Shown: positions 1 through 5,633 of the stretch, piece by piece
Position numbering within the stretch: the first letter of the stretch is position 1
Layout of the letters: each line of letters starts with the position of its first letter
Source of the DNA: CAZWRK01 sp964635875
GTDB taxonomy: Bacteria; Pseudomonadota; Gammaproteobacteria; Burkholderiales; Aquaspirillaceae
Direction: 5' to 3'
NCBI GenBank assembly: GCA_964635875.1
Contig: CAZWRK010000160.1
Span: forward strand, 1-8,069
Length of the DNA stretch: 8,069 bases
Program-made: the position numbers and the translations under genes
The notes under the pieces: model-generated
What the model saw: the letters and a program-made list of their open reading frames with translations, nothing else
What the model was told of the DNA's origin: nothing
The model's database searches: none

Positions 1-90
1 GGAACATGCAAAGCCTGTCGGACTAATAACATACCACTACGTCAGGGCATCTGCGGGCACTGTAGGCATGTGCTTGAGGGGCTAAAGTGA
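1..90 (+). CDS. Zinc-ribbon protein, C-terminal end only
   Basis: The reading frame is open from the first base and stops at TGA 88-90, giving the last 29 residues of a protein. They contain two CxxC knuckles, CKAC and CGHC, separated by about 11 residues, which is the spacing of a small treble-clef or zinc-ribbon metal site. The stop overlaps the next start as GTGA, the tight coupling seen throughout this window, which supports the frame being real. Small zinc-ribbon proteins are common among phage early genes and often bind nucleic acid, but the rest of this one lies upstream and no specific role can be given. Confidence 0.6.
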   Translation, partial: GTCKACRTNNIPLRQGICGHCRHVLEGLK

Positions 91-896
91 TACGAACAGG
101 AGACCTCACGGAGCGGGTACTCGCGCACTTTGGCTGCACGGGAGAAAGGTATACTGGCGGCCAAAAGTATGTCGGCATGACTCAGCTCAGGGCTGATGCG
201 GGCTGGGACGTTACCACTGCTGATGTAGTTATTATGGGGGCTTGGGGCAGTACAAACCACGATATTCAAGGCTTCGAGGTAAAGGTTTCGCGCGCCGACT
301 GGCTCAACGAAGTTAAAAAACCCAACAAGAACGATGCGATAAAACAGTATTGCAATAAGTTCTGGTTGGTTGTAGCCGACGAGTCTATGGTGAAAGAGGG
401 CGAGCTGCCTGACGACTGGGGCATGATGATCGCCTCAAACGGGGGACTTAGGGTGGTAAAGAAAGCTCCGAAGCTCGAGCCGATACCAATTACCAACGGA
501 TTTATGGCAATGATGATGCGCTCTAATCAATCGCCCACGATTCCAATGGACGTACACAACGACCAGATCAAAGACCTAGAGAGGCAATGCGCTGCCGAGT
601 ATAAAGCAAAATACTCTGGCCTCATCGACTTCATTAAAGAGATCAACAAAGAGCTGGGCATCAAAATCGACCACGATAAATACAATAAGAAGTGGTATGC
701 CAGTATCAACAACTGGGAAATACAGCGAGAGGTGGCAAATGGCAGTAGTTATCTTACGCCCAAGCAACTCTCTGCTGCAGTAAAGATAGTCCTTGGCGGC
801 AAGATGACCCACGTCAAATACCAGCTGCAGTCGCTCAACGGCATTGCAAAAGACATATTCAAAATTACAGAGGAGTTCCCCAGCGATGAAGAATAG
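87..896 (+). CDS. MmcB-like PD-(D/E)XK nuclease-fold protein
   Basis: A 269-aa protein starting at GTG, preceded by GAGGGG about five bases upstream and overlapping the previous stop (GTGA). Residues 45-125 look like the MmcB/VRR-NUC-type restriction-endonuclease fold: D46 after a beta strand, then FEVKVSRADW with the E64-x-K66 catalytic pair, a lysine-rich helix, YCNKFWLVVAD, and ELPDDWGMMIA followed by LRVVKKAP. In MmcB-like proteins the same order is D, ExK-SxxDF, YxxxCDxFxF and LPxxxGLI. Residues 155-269 form an additional helical, charged domain with no recognised match. The expected activity is metal-dependent DNA cleavage or DNA repair. The first gene of a nucleic-acid cluster. Fold assignment is from motif memory only. 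Confidence 0.7.
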   Translation: MIRTGDLTERVLAHFGCTGERYTGGQKYVGMTQLRADAGWDVTTADVVIMGAWGSTNHDIQGFEVKVSRADWLNEVKKPNKNDAIKQYCNKFWLVVADESMVKEGELPDDWGMMIASNGGLRVVKKAPKLEPIPITNGFMAMMMRSNQSPTIPMDVHNDQIKDLERQCAAEYKAKYSGLIDFIKEINKELGIKIDHDKYNKKWYASINNWEIQREVANGSSYLTPKQLSAAVKIVLGGKMTHVKYQLQSLNGIAKDIFKITEEFPSDEE

Positions 897-1092
897 ATTA
901 TTTCCTAGCTCTCAGATCACAAAAGAGCAGGAGGATTTTCTACTCGAATCATTTATGCACGGCATGGCTGCCCCACGAATACCAACTCGACGGCGCAGTC
1001 TCGTACCGCTTGAGGGCGATATACCCTCGGAGGTGGCACAGCTTGAGCGCAAGCCCAATCAGCTGCAGAGAGCCTTTGAGGCGCGACCATGA
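886..1092 (+). CDS. Small hypothetical protein (68 aa)
   Basis: I prefer the ATG at 886 (MKNRLFPSSQITKEQEDFLL) over an upstream TTG at 844: it overlaps the end of the preceding gene by only 11 bases and an AGAGGAG motif lies about 11 bases upstream. The product is 68 aa, basic in the middle (RIPTRRRSLVP) and ends in ARP. Its stop overlaps the next start as ATGA. No family recognised. The start QITKEQEDFLLESF resembles a short amphipathic helix. Function unknown. Confidence 0.6.
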   Translation: MKNRLFPSSQITKEQEDFLLESFMHGMAAPRIPTRRRSLVPLEGDIPSEVAQLERKPNQLQRAFEARP

Positions 1093-1178
1093 GCTTAAAG
1101 CGGTGGTTCTTATTCTTCGTAGTATGGGTGGTAGTTTGCCTCGGCCTACCTAATCCTTGGTGGTTGCCAATCTATGTG
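1089..1178 (+). CDS. Small membrane or exported protein, cut by gap
   Basis: Starts at ATG 1089 in an ATGA overlap with the preceding stop. Thirty residues are visible before the run of N: a short basic start (MSLKRW), a hydrophobic segment FLFFVVWVVVCLGL at about residues 7-20, then a Pro/Trp-rich stretch PNPWWLPIYV. This is a signal anchor or single membrane span. The C-terminus is lost in the gap. The frame after the gap, taking the 100 N at face value, does not continue this one, so the nuclease downstream is probably a separate gene. Confidence 0.6.
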
Positions 1179-1278
1179 NNNNNNNNNNNNNNNNNNNNNN
1201 NNNNNNNNNNNNNNNNNNNNNNNNNNNNNNNNNNNNNNNNNNNNNNNNNNNNNNNNNNNNNNNNNNNNNNNNNNNNNN
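1179..1278. other. Assembly gap 1 (100 N)
   Basis: Exactly 100 consecutive N. A round 100 is the usual scaffolding placeholder, so the true length is unknown. It hides the end of the membrane peptide and the start of the Cas4/RecB-like nuclease. Confidence 0.95.
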
Positions 1279-1719
1279 CGCCACAACCAATGGGAGGAAG
1301 AGGGTCGCAAAACCAATATGACTCCCGAGGACTTCAAGGAGCACTTTCAGGTAAAGGTAGACTTCATCGAGCACTCGTTTGCCGTCGAGATATTCAAAGG
1401 TGTGATACTGCACTTCCGCCCCGATGTTGTGTCGCTCTCTGAGTGTGCCGTTATAGATTACAAGAAAACGGTAAAGGGCGTGCGCCAGTTTCATAACGAC
1501 ATGCAGCTTATCGTATACGCGTATGGCCTGCAGCTACTCGGTCACCGCATGAAGAAGTCCGTCCACCTGCTCGAGGTCTGGAATAAAGAAGCCACCGAGA
1601 TACTCAGTTATCAAATGTTAGATCGCCCGCTAGCTCTTGCAGATATTGCTCGCGCCCTAAAGTGGATCGAGGAGCGCGCAGTAAATCTCATAACAGCGCA
1701 GAATGTGCTTGACTCTTAG
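1279..1719 (+). CDS. Cas4/RecB-like PD-(D/E)XK exonuclease, N-terminus missing
   Basis: The frame is open from the gap edge to TAG 1717-1719, giving 147 residues of the C-terminal part. The catalytic core of the RecB/Cas4 type (PDDEXK_1) is visible: a beta hairpin ending in RPDVV with the first acid (codon at 1423), then AVIDYKK with D and K (codons at 1456 and 1462), then QLIVYAYGLQLLG carrying the QxxxY motif typical of this subgroup (Q codon at 1504). The family is a metal-dependent DNA exonuclease or endonuclease, and in phages often serves recombination with a RecT/Beta-like partner; no such partner is visible. About 50-100 residues normally precede this region and should lie in the gap. 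Its last codons (Asp-Ser-stop) are part of a repeated promoter. Confidence 0.75.
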   Translation, partial: RHNQWEEEGRKTNMTPEDFKEHFQVKVDFIEHSFAVEIFKGVILHFRPDVVSLSECAVIDYKKTVKGVRQFHNDMQLIVYAYGLQLLGHRMKKSVHLLEVWNKEATEILSYQMLDRPLALADIARALKWIEERAVNLITAQNVLDS

Positions 1720-1737
1720 AAGCGCAAGGGGTACACT
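1709..1737 (+). promoter_or_regulatory. Sigma70-type promoter, repeat copy 1
   Basis: TTGACT (1709-1714), a 17-bp spacer and TACACT (1732-1737): the -35 box matches consensus at five of six positions, the -10 at four of six, with ideal spacing. It lies across the stop codon of the nuclease gene and 23 bases before the start of the coiled-coil gene. The same 29 bases recur without mismatch at 6502-6530. Confidence 0.75.
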
Positions 1738-1760
1738 GTAACCATAACTTTGGAGGTTAC
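1738..1760 (+). promoter_or_regulatory. Inverted repeat between promoter and start codon
   Basis: GTAACC (1738-1743) and GGTTAC (1755-1760) are perfect inverted repeats with an 11-base centre, sitting between the -10 box and ATG 1761. The right arm overlaps the Shine-Dalgarno GGAGG (1752-1756). Transcription should start near 1744, so the left arm would be mostly absent from the RNA; a DNA operator is therefore more likely than an RBS-masking hairpin. A six-base arm is weak evidence by itself. The second promoter copy lacks it. Confidence 0.35.
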
Positions 1761-2357
1761 ATGGAGGCAATCGATAAGCGCCGTCTTGGCGTTGTAAAAA
1801 CGCAGGTCACAAAAGCAGAGAAATTAGCTGCAGGCCTAGTCATTACATCAGATGAACAGTATCAACTAGCGGGTAAGAAATACATCGAAGTAAAGAAGCT
1901 CGAGAAAGAGTTTGCCAAGGAGAAAAAGTCTTGGCTAGACCCGATCAACGTATTGCGCAATAAGGTGTTCGAGGTATCGCGGCCAATGGAGGCACGTTTC
2001 AAGGCTGCCAAAGAAACCATAGGTGACGCGCTAACCGCTTGGGAAGAGAAAGTAGAAGCCGACCGCCAAGCTGCAGCTAAAGAGCTTGAGGCTAAAGCCG
2101 ACAGCGGCGAGATGTCACTGCCAGAGGCTACTGCAGCTGCAGGCCAGCTCGAGCAAGCAAGCAAAGTATCTACCGATAAGGGTACGCTAGGGCAGCAGGT
2201 GCGCCACGAACTTGTAGTAGACGATCCGAGCAAACTTGACCGTAAATATCTAATACCCGACATGTCGCTAATCAAGGCGGACTACAACGCTACTGGTGTT
2301 GTACCTAAAGGATGCAAGATTGAGAAGAGAGTAGTGCGCACTGCGAGGACTATATAA
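1761..2357 (+). CDS. Coiled-coil phage protein (198 aa)
   Basis: Starts at ATG 1761 with GGAGG five bases upstream, directly behind the promoter at 1709. Residues 35-115 are a long charged coiled coil (KKYIEVKKLEKEFAKEKKSW, KAAKETIGDALTAWEEKVEA), then a variable alanine-rich stretch. The C-terminal region holds LVVDDPSKLDRKYLIPDMS, IKADYNATG, VVPKGCKIEKRVVRTAR. This architecture, a coiled coil followed by a P-x-(K/R)Y-L-x-P-D module and a charged tail, recurs in phage early or recombination regions, often near nucleases or single-strand annealing proteins. I cannot name a family with confidence. With the nucleases upstream it may be a recombination accessory factor or nuclease modulator; this is inference. 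Confidence 0.75.
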   Translation: MEAIDKRRLGVVKTQVTKAEKLAAGLVITSDEQYQLAGKKYIEVKKLEKEFAKEKKSWLDPINVLRNKVFEVSRPMEARFKAAKETIGDALTAWEEKVEADRQAAAKELEAKADSGEMSLPEATAAAGQLEQASKVSTDKGTLGQQVRHELVVDDPSKLDRKYLIPDMSLIKADYNATGVVPKGCKIEKRVVRTARTI

Positions 2358-2486
2358 ATGGCAACTTACTTTATTATTAACTTCATCGGCGAACCCACTG
2401 ATGCAGATAGAGAACGCGTAGCATATCTTGTTCGGCAGGGATTTACAGAGGGCGAACTAATCAACGAGGCAGATGATGAGCAATAA
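2358..2486 (+). CDS. Small hypothetical protein (42 aa)
   Basis: ATG 2358 follows the TAA of the previous gene with no spacing, and TAA 2484-2486 overlaps the next gene. The product starts MATYFIINFIGEPTDADRER and ends in an acidic tail (EADDEQ). There is no clear Shine-Dalgarno; translation is presumably coupled to the upstream stop. No family recognised. Coding status rests on position between tightly packed genes. Confidence 0.5.
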   Translation: MATYFIINFIGEPTDADRERVAYLVRQGFTEGELINEADDEQ

Positions 2487-2946
2487 ATCTAAGAACATCG
2501 AGAAGCATCTCGACGACATTGATTTTCGCACACAGGCGGAGCGCTCAAAAGCTTGGAAAGAGGACTTCCTAGCTTGGCACAAAGACCTTACCCAAACGCT
2601 CAAGGTGAACGGCTATAGCGCCCCAATACAGGCACAGCTAAATATGCTATCCAGCGTACTCTGGTATCTGCTACCACCCAAAGAGTACAAGGCGCTGGTG
2701 CGCGGGCGTATCTTCATAGATACAGAGAAATTTACACCTGCCGAACACGCTCTTTACCGTAGCTTACAGGCGTTTGGTGGTAGCGAATACTGTGTTAAAA
2801 CCGACAACGTAGAACTCCTGCGCAGCTATATGAAGCGCATGCGCGAGACCAAGAAAGAGCATCGAATTGAAAAAGTGCTCGAGCACAAGGAATTAGCACT
2901 CAAGATAGCCAACAACATAATTGCGGATGCGGAGATGCGACCATGA
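2476..2946 (+). CDS. Hypothetical protein (156 aa)
   Basis: Two adjacent ATG codons exist at 2473 and 2476. GAGG at 2466-2469 is better spaced for 2476, giving MSNKSKNIEKHLDD. The protein is charged and mostly helical: a basic/acidic N-terminal half, a hydrophobic patch LNMLSSVLWYLLPPKEYKAL around residues 55-75, and a long C-terminal helix (MKRMRETKKEHRIEKVLEHK). The stop overlaps the next start as ATGA. No membrane span or catalytic motif; family not recognised. Confidence 0.7.
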   Translation: MSNKSKNIEKHLDDIDFRTQAERSKAWKEDFLAWHKDLTQTLKVNGYSAPIQAQLNMLSSVLWYLLPPKEYKALVRGRIFIDTEKFTPAEHALYRSLQAFGGSEYCVKTDNVELLRSYMKRMRETKKEHRIEKVLEHKELALKIANNIIADAEMRP

Positions 2947-3116
2947 GCGAGCTAAACAATCACAATATCAACTTCTTTCTGGCAGTTCTATTACACCTAG
3001 ACATGGTTGCACCACCAAAGGTGCAGCAGATCAAGCAAGTTTATAATCGGGGGACTTTTGAATCATGGGATCCAGACTTATCTATAGAGAGGTGGCTGGA
3101 GCTACTCGATGAGTGA
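2943..3116 (+). CDS. Small hypothetical protein (57 aa)
   Basis: ATG 2943 overlaps the previous stop (ATGA) and TGA 3114-3116 overlaps the next gene by eight bases. The product contains FFLAVLLHLDMVAPPKVQQI near residues 11-30, which looks like a helix ending in a proline break, then a Trp-rich acidic tail (ERWLELLDE). Both ends fit the overlap pattern of the operon, which is the main evidence for coding. Function unknown. Confidence 0.6.
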   Translation: MSELNNHNINFFLAVLLHLDMVAPPKVQQIKQVYNRGTFESWDPDLSIERWLELLDE

Positions 3117-3516
3117 AGATAAAGAACCCTACTGCGAGCACTGCGGCGCGAAGATAGTCAACTACCGTGTTGGCCTTACCAAGGGGCTAGCCAAGGCACT
3201 TATCAAGCTGCGCCGACTAGAGGTAGCCACAGGCAAAACGGAGATATGGCTTGAGCACGATGATAAGGGCACCGAGTACGAGATGACCCAGAACGAGCGG
3301 CGCAATATGAGTCGCCTACGCTTCCTCGGGTTGGCTCGCTACACAGAACCACACTCGGGTAAGTGGTTTATTACCCGCCGAGGCTATGCCTTTCTGCGCG
3401 GAGAAGAAGTGCCCCGCGAGGTCTGGATTTACCGCAACAAGATCAACGAGGAATTGCGTACCGACAAAACCACCACGCTCACCCAAGTGTTTAAGGCAGA
3501 CGTACCGTACTTTTAG
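3109..3516 (+). CDS. CxxC plus winged-helix-like DNA-binding protein
   Basis: A 135-aa protein. The N-terminus has YCEHCGAK with one CxxC pair (C9, C12), half of a zinc site or a degenerate one. Then LTKGLAKALIKLRRLE forms a helix, and MTQNERRNMSRLRFLGLARY...GKWFITRRGYAFLRGEEVPREV follows the helix-helix-wing order of a winged helix: a basic recognition helix, a hairpin with an aromatic-Ile-Thr strand, then G-x-x-F-L-x-G. This arrangement is a common uncharacterised phage protein, likely a DNA-binding regulator. The reading frame stops at TAG and stays open in phase for another 29 codons. Confidence 0.7.
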   Translation: MSEDKEPYCEHCGAKIVNYRVGLTKGLAKALIKLRRLEVATGKTEIWLEHDDKGTEYEMTQNERRNMSRLRFLGLARYTEPHSGKWFITRRGYAFLRGEEVPREVWIYRNKINEELRTDKTTTLTQVFKADVPYF

Positions 3517-3519
3517 GCC

Positions 3520-3606
3520 GTGCAAGAGATACAGACAACTATAGCCACGCCAGCGCACCAGCGCGTAGCAGTAGAACGTAACGAGAATCAGGCGTCGCTA
3601 TTATGA
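3520..3606 (+). CDS. Possible 28-aa ORF, re-initiation or read-through
   Basis: Immediately after the TAG of the winged-helix-like gene (TAG-GCC-GTG) the same phase stays open for 28 codons and ends in TGA 3604-3606, which overlaps the next ATG as ATGA. The predicted peptide starts VQEIQTTIATPAHQR. No Shine-Dalgarno is seen for GTG 3520, so translation would rely on ribosomes finishing the preceding gene, or on UAG read-through giving a 29-residue extension. The overlap at the 3' end is the only support. Otherwise 3517-3602 is a short spacer. Confidence 0.35.
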   Translation: MQEIQTTIATPAHQRVAVERNENQASLL

Positions 3607-3785
3607 GCTATACACCAGAACCAGAGCGAGAATATAAGCCAGTTCCTACCATCAGCGAATTGATAGATGCGCTGTTTAATCTGCTGCAGCTTGGCCTAGG
3701 CTTCTACTGCTTCGGTTACGGCCTATATAAGCGCGACTGGGTAATGGTGGGCGTAGGTATATTATTAGTAAGAACGGCCGTATAG
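3603..3785 (+). CDS. Small two-segment membrane protein (60 aa)
   Basis: A charged, proline-rich N-terminus of about 18 residues is followed by a hydrophobic segment at about residues 24-42 (LFNLLQLGLGFYCFGYGLY), a KRD turn, then a second at about 46-60 (WVMVGVGILLV). This is a helical hairpin in the inner membrane with both ends probably cytoplasmic. Small phage proteins of this form include holins and superinfection-exclusion factors, but no lysin neighbour is present, so no role is assigned. The start overlaps the preceding frame (ATGA). Confidence 0.6.
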   Translation: MSYTPEPEREYKPVPTISELIDALFNLLQLGLGFYCFGYGLYKRDWVMVGVGILLVRTAV

Positions 3786-3793
3786 GAGGATTT

Positions 3794-4255
3794 ATGGCAA
3801 TAGATACAGGTATGAGTAAAGAGGAGATACTTGGTCATATTCAGCGACTACGCAGTGACCGCAAAAAGAAAGCAAGACTTTTAGCAGCAGCAATCGAGGC
3901 TCGGAAAGAGCGCGACGAAAACCTGCCAGCCTTTGATGAGATGCAAAAGGCTTCTGAGCAGGCACAACTAGCAGCTGACAAATTAAACAACCAACGCGAT
4001 GCCGACTCAACGTGGCAGGACTTGAACGCAAGTGTGAAAGATGCCAGCGACGATCTTAAAATTGTTGACTCCTCGTTATCCGAGATGTTGGTCCAGTGGC
4101 AGCTGCAAACGGGCAACCGTCAGGTGCACGCAGACCCTAACGAATCTCGGGCCGTTGACCACGAGATTAAAACCGTCGCAAAGATTGGCAAAAAGGTTCC
4201 AGCTAATGTGAGTTTGTTCGATAAGCCTGGGGGTGAAGATGATAAACAAGATTAG
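3794..4255 (+). CDS. Coiled-coil hypothetical protein (153 aa)
   Basis: A strong AGGAGG (3784-3789) lies five bases before ATG 3794. Residues 8-110 are almost continuously helical and charged (EEILGHIQRLRSDRKKKARL, EQAQLAADKLNNQRD), likely a coiled coil. The C-terminal part is more irregular (HEIKTVAKIGKKVPANVSLF) and ends in a highly acidic tail (GGEDDKQD). No catalytic motif or membrane span. The next gene starts inside its last codons. Family not recognised. Confidence 0.7.
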   Translation: MAIDTGMSKEEILGHIQRLRSDRKKKARLLAAAIEARKERDENLPAFDEMQKASEQAQLAADKLNNQRDADSTWQDLNASVKDASDDLKIVDSSLSEMLVQWQLQTGNRQVHADPNESRAVDHEIKTVAKIGKKVPANVSLFDKPGGEDDKQD

Positions 4256-4454
4256 GGATTGGCGTGATAGCTGGACACTGGCCCGTCACATCTACAAAAA
4301 CCTCCCCCCAAGAGACGGCCGCTGGCACGAGGTTAGCTATAATATAAACTTACTGCCGCCAAAAAAATATAGTCGCAAAGAACTGAAAAAGAAACTTAAT
4401 GGTCTTACAGATAGATTCTTGATAGAGCGTATTCGCAGGCACGGTGAAGGTTAA
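4239..4454 (+). CDS. Small basic hypothetical protein (71 aa)
   Basis: I choose ATG 4239 (MINKIRDWRDSWTLARHIYK) over GTG 4233, because the G-run at 4229-4233 then serves as its ribosome-binding site. It overlaps the preceding gene by 17 bases. The product is basic with a Trp-rich start, PPRDGRWHEVSYNINLLPPK in the middle and a lysine/arginine helix at the end. No family recognised. A nucleic-acid-binding role would fit the composition but is not shown. Confidence 0.6.
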   Translation: MINKIRDWRDSWTLARHIYKNLPPRDGRWHEVSYNINLLPPKKYSRKELKKKLNGLTDRFLIERIRRHGEG

Positions 4455-4471
4455 TAAATAAGGAGGTAAGT

Positions 4472-4717
4472 ATGAATCGTACAGAGAGAGCAGATGAAAT
4501 GGATATTGAAGCATCTATAGACAGGCATTGTGTGCCTAATCATGGTGCACCTGAGTTGCCCGACGATACTCAGGTAATTAACGGCCAGCGAGTCCGACTC
4601 GCAGGCATGGAGGTAGATGGACTCGAGGCGCTACGCACACGATGTTTTGAAGCGGTTACACAAAGCTGTGTAGATATTCAACTGGTGACCGAAGAAATTG
4701 AGGGGCGCAATGGCTAG
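4472..4717 (+). CDS. Acidic hypothetical protein (81 aa)
   Basis: AAGGAGG at 4460-4466 lies five bases before ATG 4472. The product is acidic (MNRTERADEMDIEASIDRHC). It contains DDTQVINGQRVRLAGMEVDG, which looks like a short beta-rich segment, then a helix with two cysteines. The cysteines (three in all) do not form a CxxC pair, so a zinc site is not supported. Its stop overlaps the next start by eight bases. Function unknown. Confidence 0.65.
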   Translation: MNRTERADEMDIEASIDRHCVPNHGAPELPDDTQVINGQRVRLAGMEVDGLEALRTRCFEAVTQSCVDIQLVTEEIEGRNG

Positions 4718-4958
4718 AAAGCAAGGCTATATATGGTGGACACTCCGCCATGAACCTAGGCGAGTGTGGTTTTGGTTCTGGCACAATCGGGTGCCGCTTA
4801 CCCGTGCACCTCGCGCTGCAGCACAAAACATACCAAGCTTTGACAGACTGTACTACCACGACCTGATAGAATCTAAGCTGCAGAAACCACCGCGAAGACG
4901 TATATTTACACCGCGCAAGGAGCGCAAATTAAGACGGCTATTTAACCAAGGGAGGTAA
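4710..4958 (+). CDS. Very basic Trp-rich hypothetical protein (82 aa)
   Basis: I choose ATG 4710, four bases after GAGGGG (4700-4705), rather than TTG 4698. The N-terminal third is aromatic and basic (MARKQGYIWWTLRHEPRRVW, then FWFWHNR). The C-terminus is an arginine/lysine stretch (KPPRRRIFTPRKERKLRRLF). The charge is strongly positive, suggesting binding to nucleic acid or to the membrane surface. The WFWFW run is amphipathic rather than a full span. No family recognised. Confidence 0.6.
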   Translation: MARKQGYIWWTLRHEPRRVWFWFWHNRVPLTRAPRAAAQNIPSFDRLYYHDLIESKLQKPPRRRIFTPRKERKLRRLFNQGR

Positions 4959-4959
4959 T

Positions 4960-5169
4960 ATGGCAATAAGTGATAGAGGATTCGCATCAATGGATCCCGA
5001 GAAGCAAAAGAAGATTGCAAGCATGGGCGGCAAGGCCAGCGGTGGCAACTTCAAGAACGACCCTAAACGCGCGAGCGAAGCGGGTAAAAAGGGTGCTGCA
5101 GCGCAGCCAATAGAGGCTAAACAACTCGGCGGTCGCAAGAGTAGAAAGCGAGACACCAACCTAGCATGA
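4960..5169 (+). CDS. KGG-repeat stress-type protein (69 aa)
   Basis: A good GGGAGG (4950-4955) lies four bases upstream. The sequence GFASMDPEKQKKIASMGGKA followed by FKNDPKRASEAGKKG is the KGG (GsiB/con-10-like) pattern: G-F-A-S-M-D-P-E-K-x-x-x-I-A-S-x-G-G-K and N-D-P-x-R-A-S-E-A-G-x-K-G. Proteins with these repeats are small, hydrophilic and disordered, and are linked to stress and desiccation in bacteria; in phages their role is unknown. The last residues are strongly basic (GGRKSRKRD). The stop overlaps the nuclease start. A related gene lies at 6288. Confidence 0.8.
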   Translation: MAISDRGFASMDPEKQKKIASMGGKASGGNFKNDPKRASEAGKKGAAAQPIEAKQLGGRKSRKRDTNLA

Positions 5170-5633
5170 GCCTAGCATCGCAGCGCGGTAAAAGCTTCGA
5201 GCAACTCGTGGCCCGAATGATACGTTCCAAGTTAGGCGTGCGTGTTTCGCGTGACCGCCAGTCTGGCGCGGGCATTAACAAGTCTGATATGTCGGACTAC
5301 AGGGGCGAGTTGCCACTAGCTATCGAGTGTAAAGATCAAGCTACGATTAAAATTAAGGAGTGGTTCAGGCAAGCGGACGCTGCCCGCACCGACGCTATGC
5401 GTGCGCCTACAGTGGTGTTCCGCTCCGACGGCGACGTACTAGCCACCCTGCGNNNNNNNNNNNNNNNNNNNNNNNNNNNNNNNNNNNNNNNNNNNNNNNN
5501 NNNNNNNNNNNNNNNNNNNNNNNNNNNNNNNNNNNNNNNNNNNNNNNNNNNNGACGAGTACGGCTACTGCAACATCGTTGACTGTAAGTACTCTAGAGGG
5601 TATCGTAAACCAAAGGAAAAGAGGAGATTTTAA
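5166..5633 (+). CDS. Hjc-like PD-(D/E)XK endonuclease, interrupted by gap
   Basis: Starts at ATG 5166 in an ATGA overlap with the KGG gene. The N-terminal 95 residues carry a restriction-endonuclease core like archaeal and phage Holliday-junction resolvases: RGKSFEQLVARMIRSKLGVR with E12, then RDRQSGAG, SDMSD with D44 and LAIECKDQ with the E54-C-K56 pair. The cited acids and lysine are the expected metal and catalytic residues. The family cuts DNA junctions or branched DNA. After 100 N the same phase gives DEYGYCNIVDCKYSRGYRKP and a basic tail ending at TAA 5631-5633. Whether this tail belongs to the same gene depends on the real gap length. Confidence 0.7.
   Translation: MSLASQRGKSFEQLVARMIRSKLGVRVSRDRQSGAGINKSDMSDYRGELPLAIECKDQATIKIKEWFRQADAARTDAMRAPTVVFRSDGDVLATLXXXXXXXXXXXXXXXXXXXXXXXXXXXXXXXXXXDEYGYCNIVDCKYSRGYRKPKEKRRF
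5453..5552. other. Assembly gap 2 (100 N)
   Basis: Exactly 100 N, again probably a scaffold placeholder. It falls inside the Hjc-like nuclease. Frame continuity across it is only nominal. Confidence 0.95.
5578..5606 (+). promoter_or_regulatory. Possible third promoter of the same type
   Basis: TTGACT (5578-5583), a 17-bp spacer and TATCGT (5601-5606), 26 bases before ATG 5633. The spacer agrees with the 29-bp repeated promoter at about 8 of 17 positions, including the GGG before the -10 box. The -10 is weak (four of six). It lies within coding sequence, so chance is a real alternative. Confidence 0.3.
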
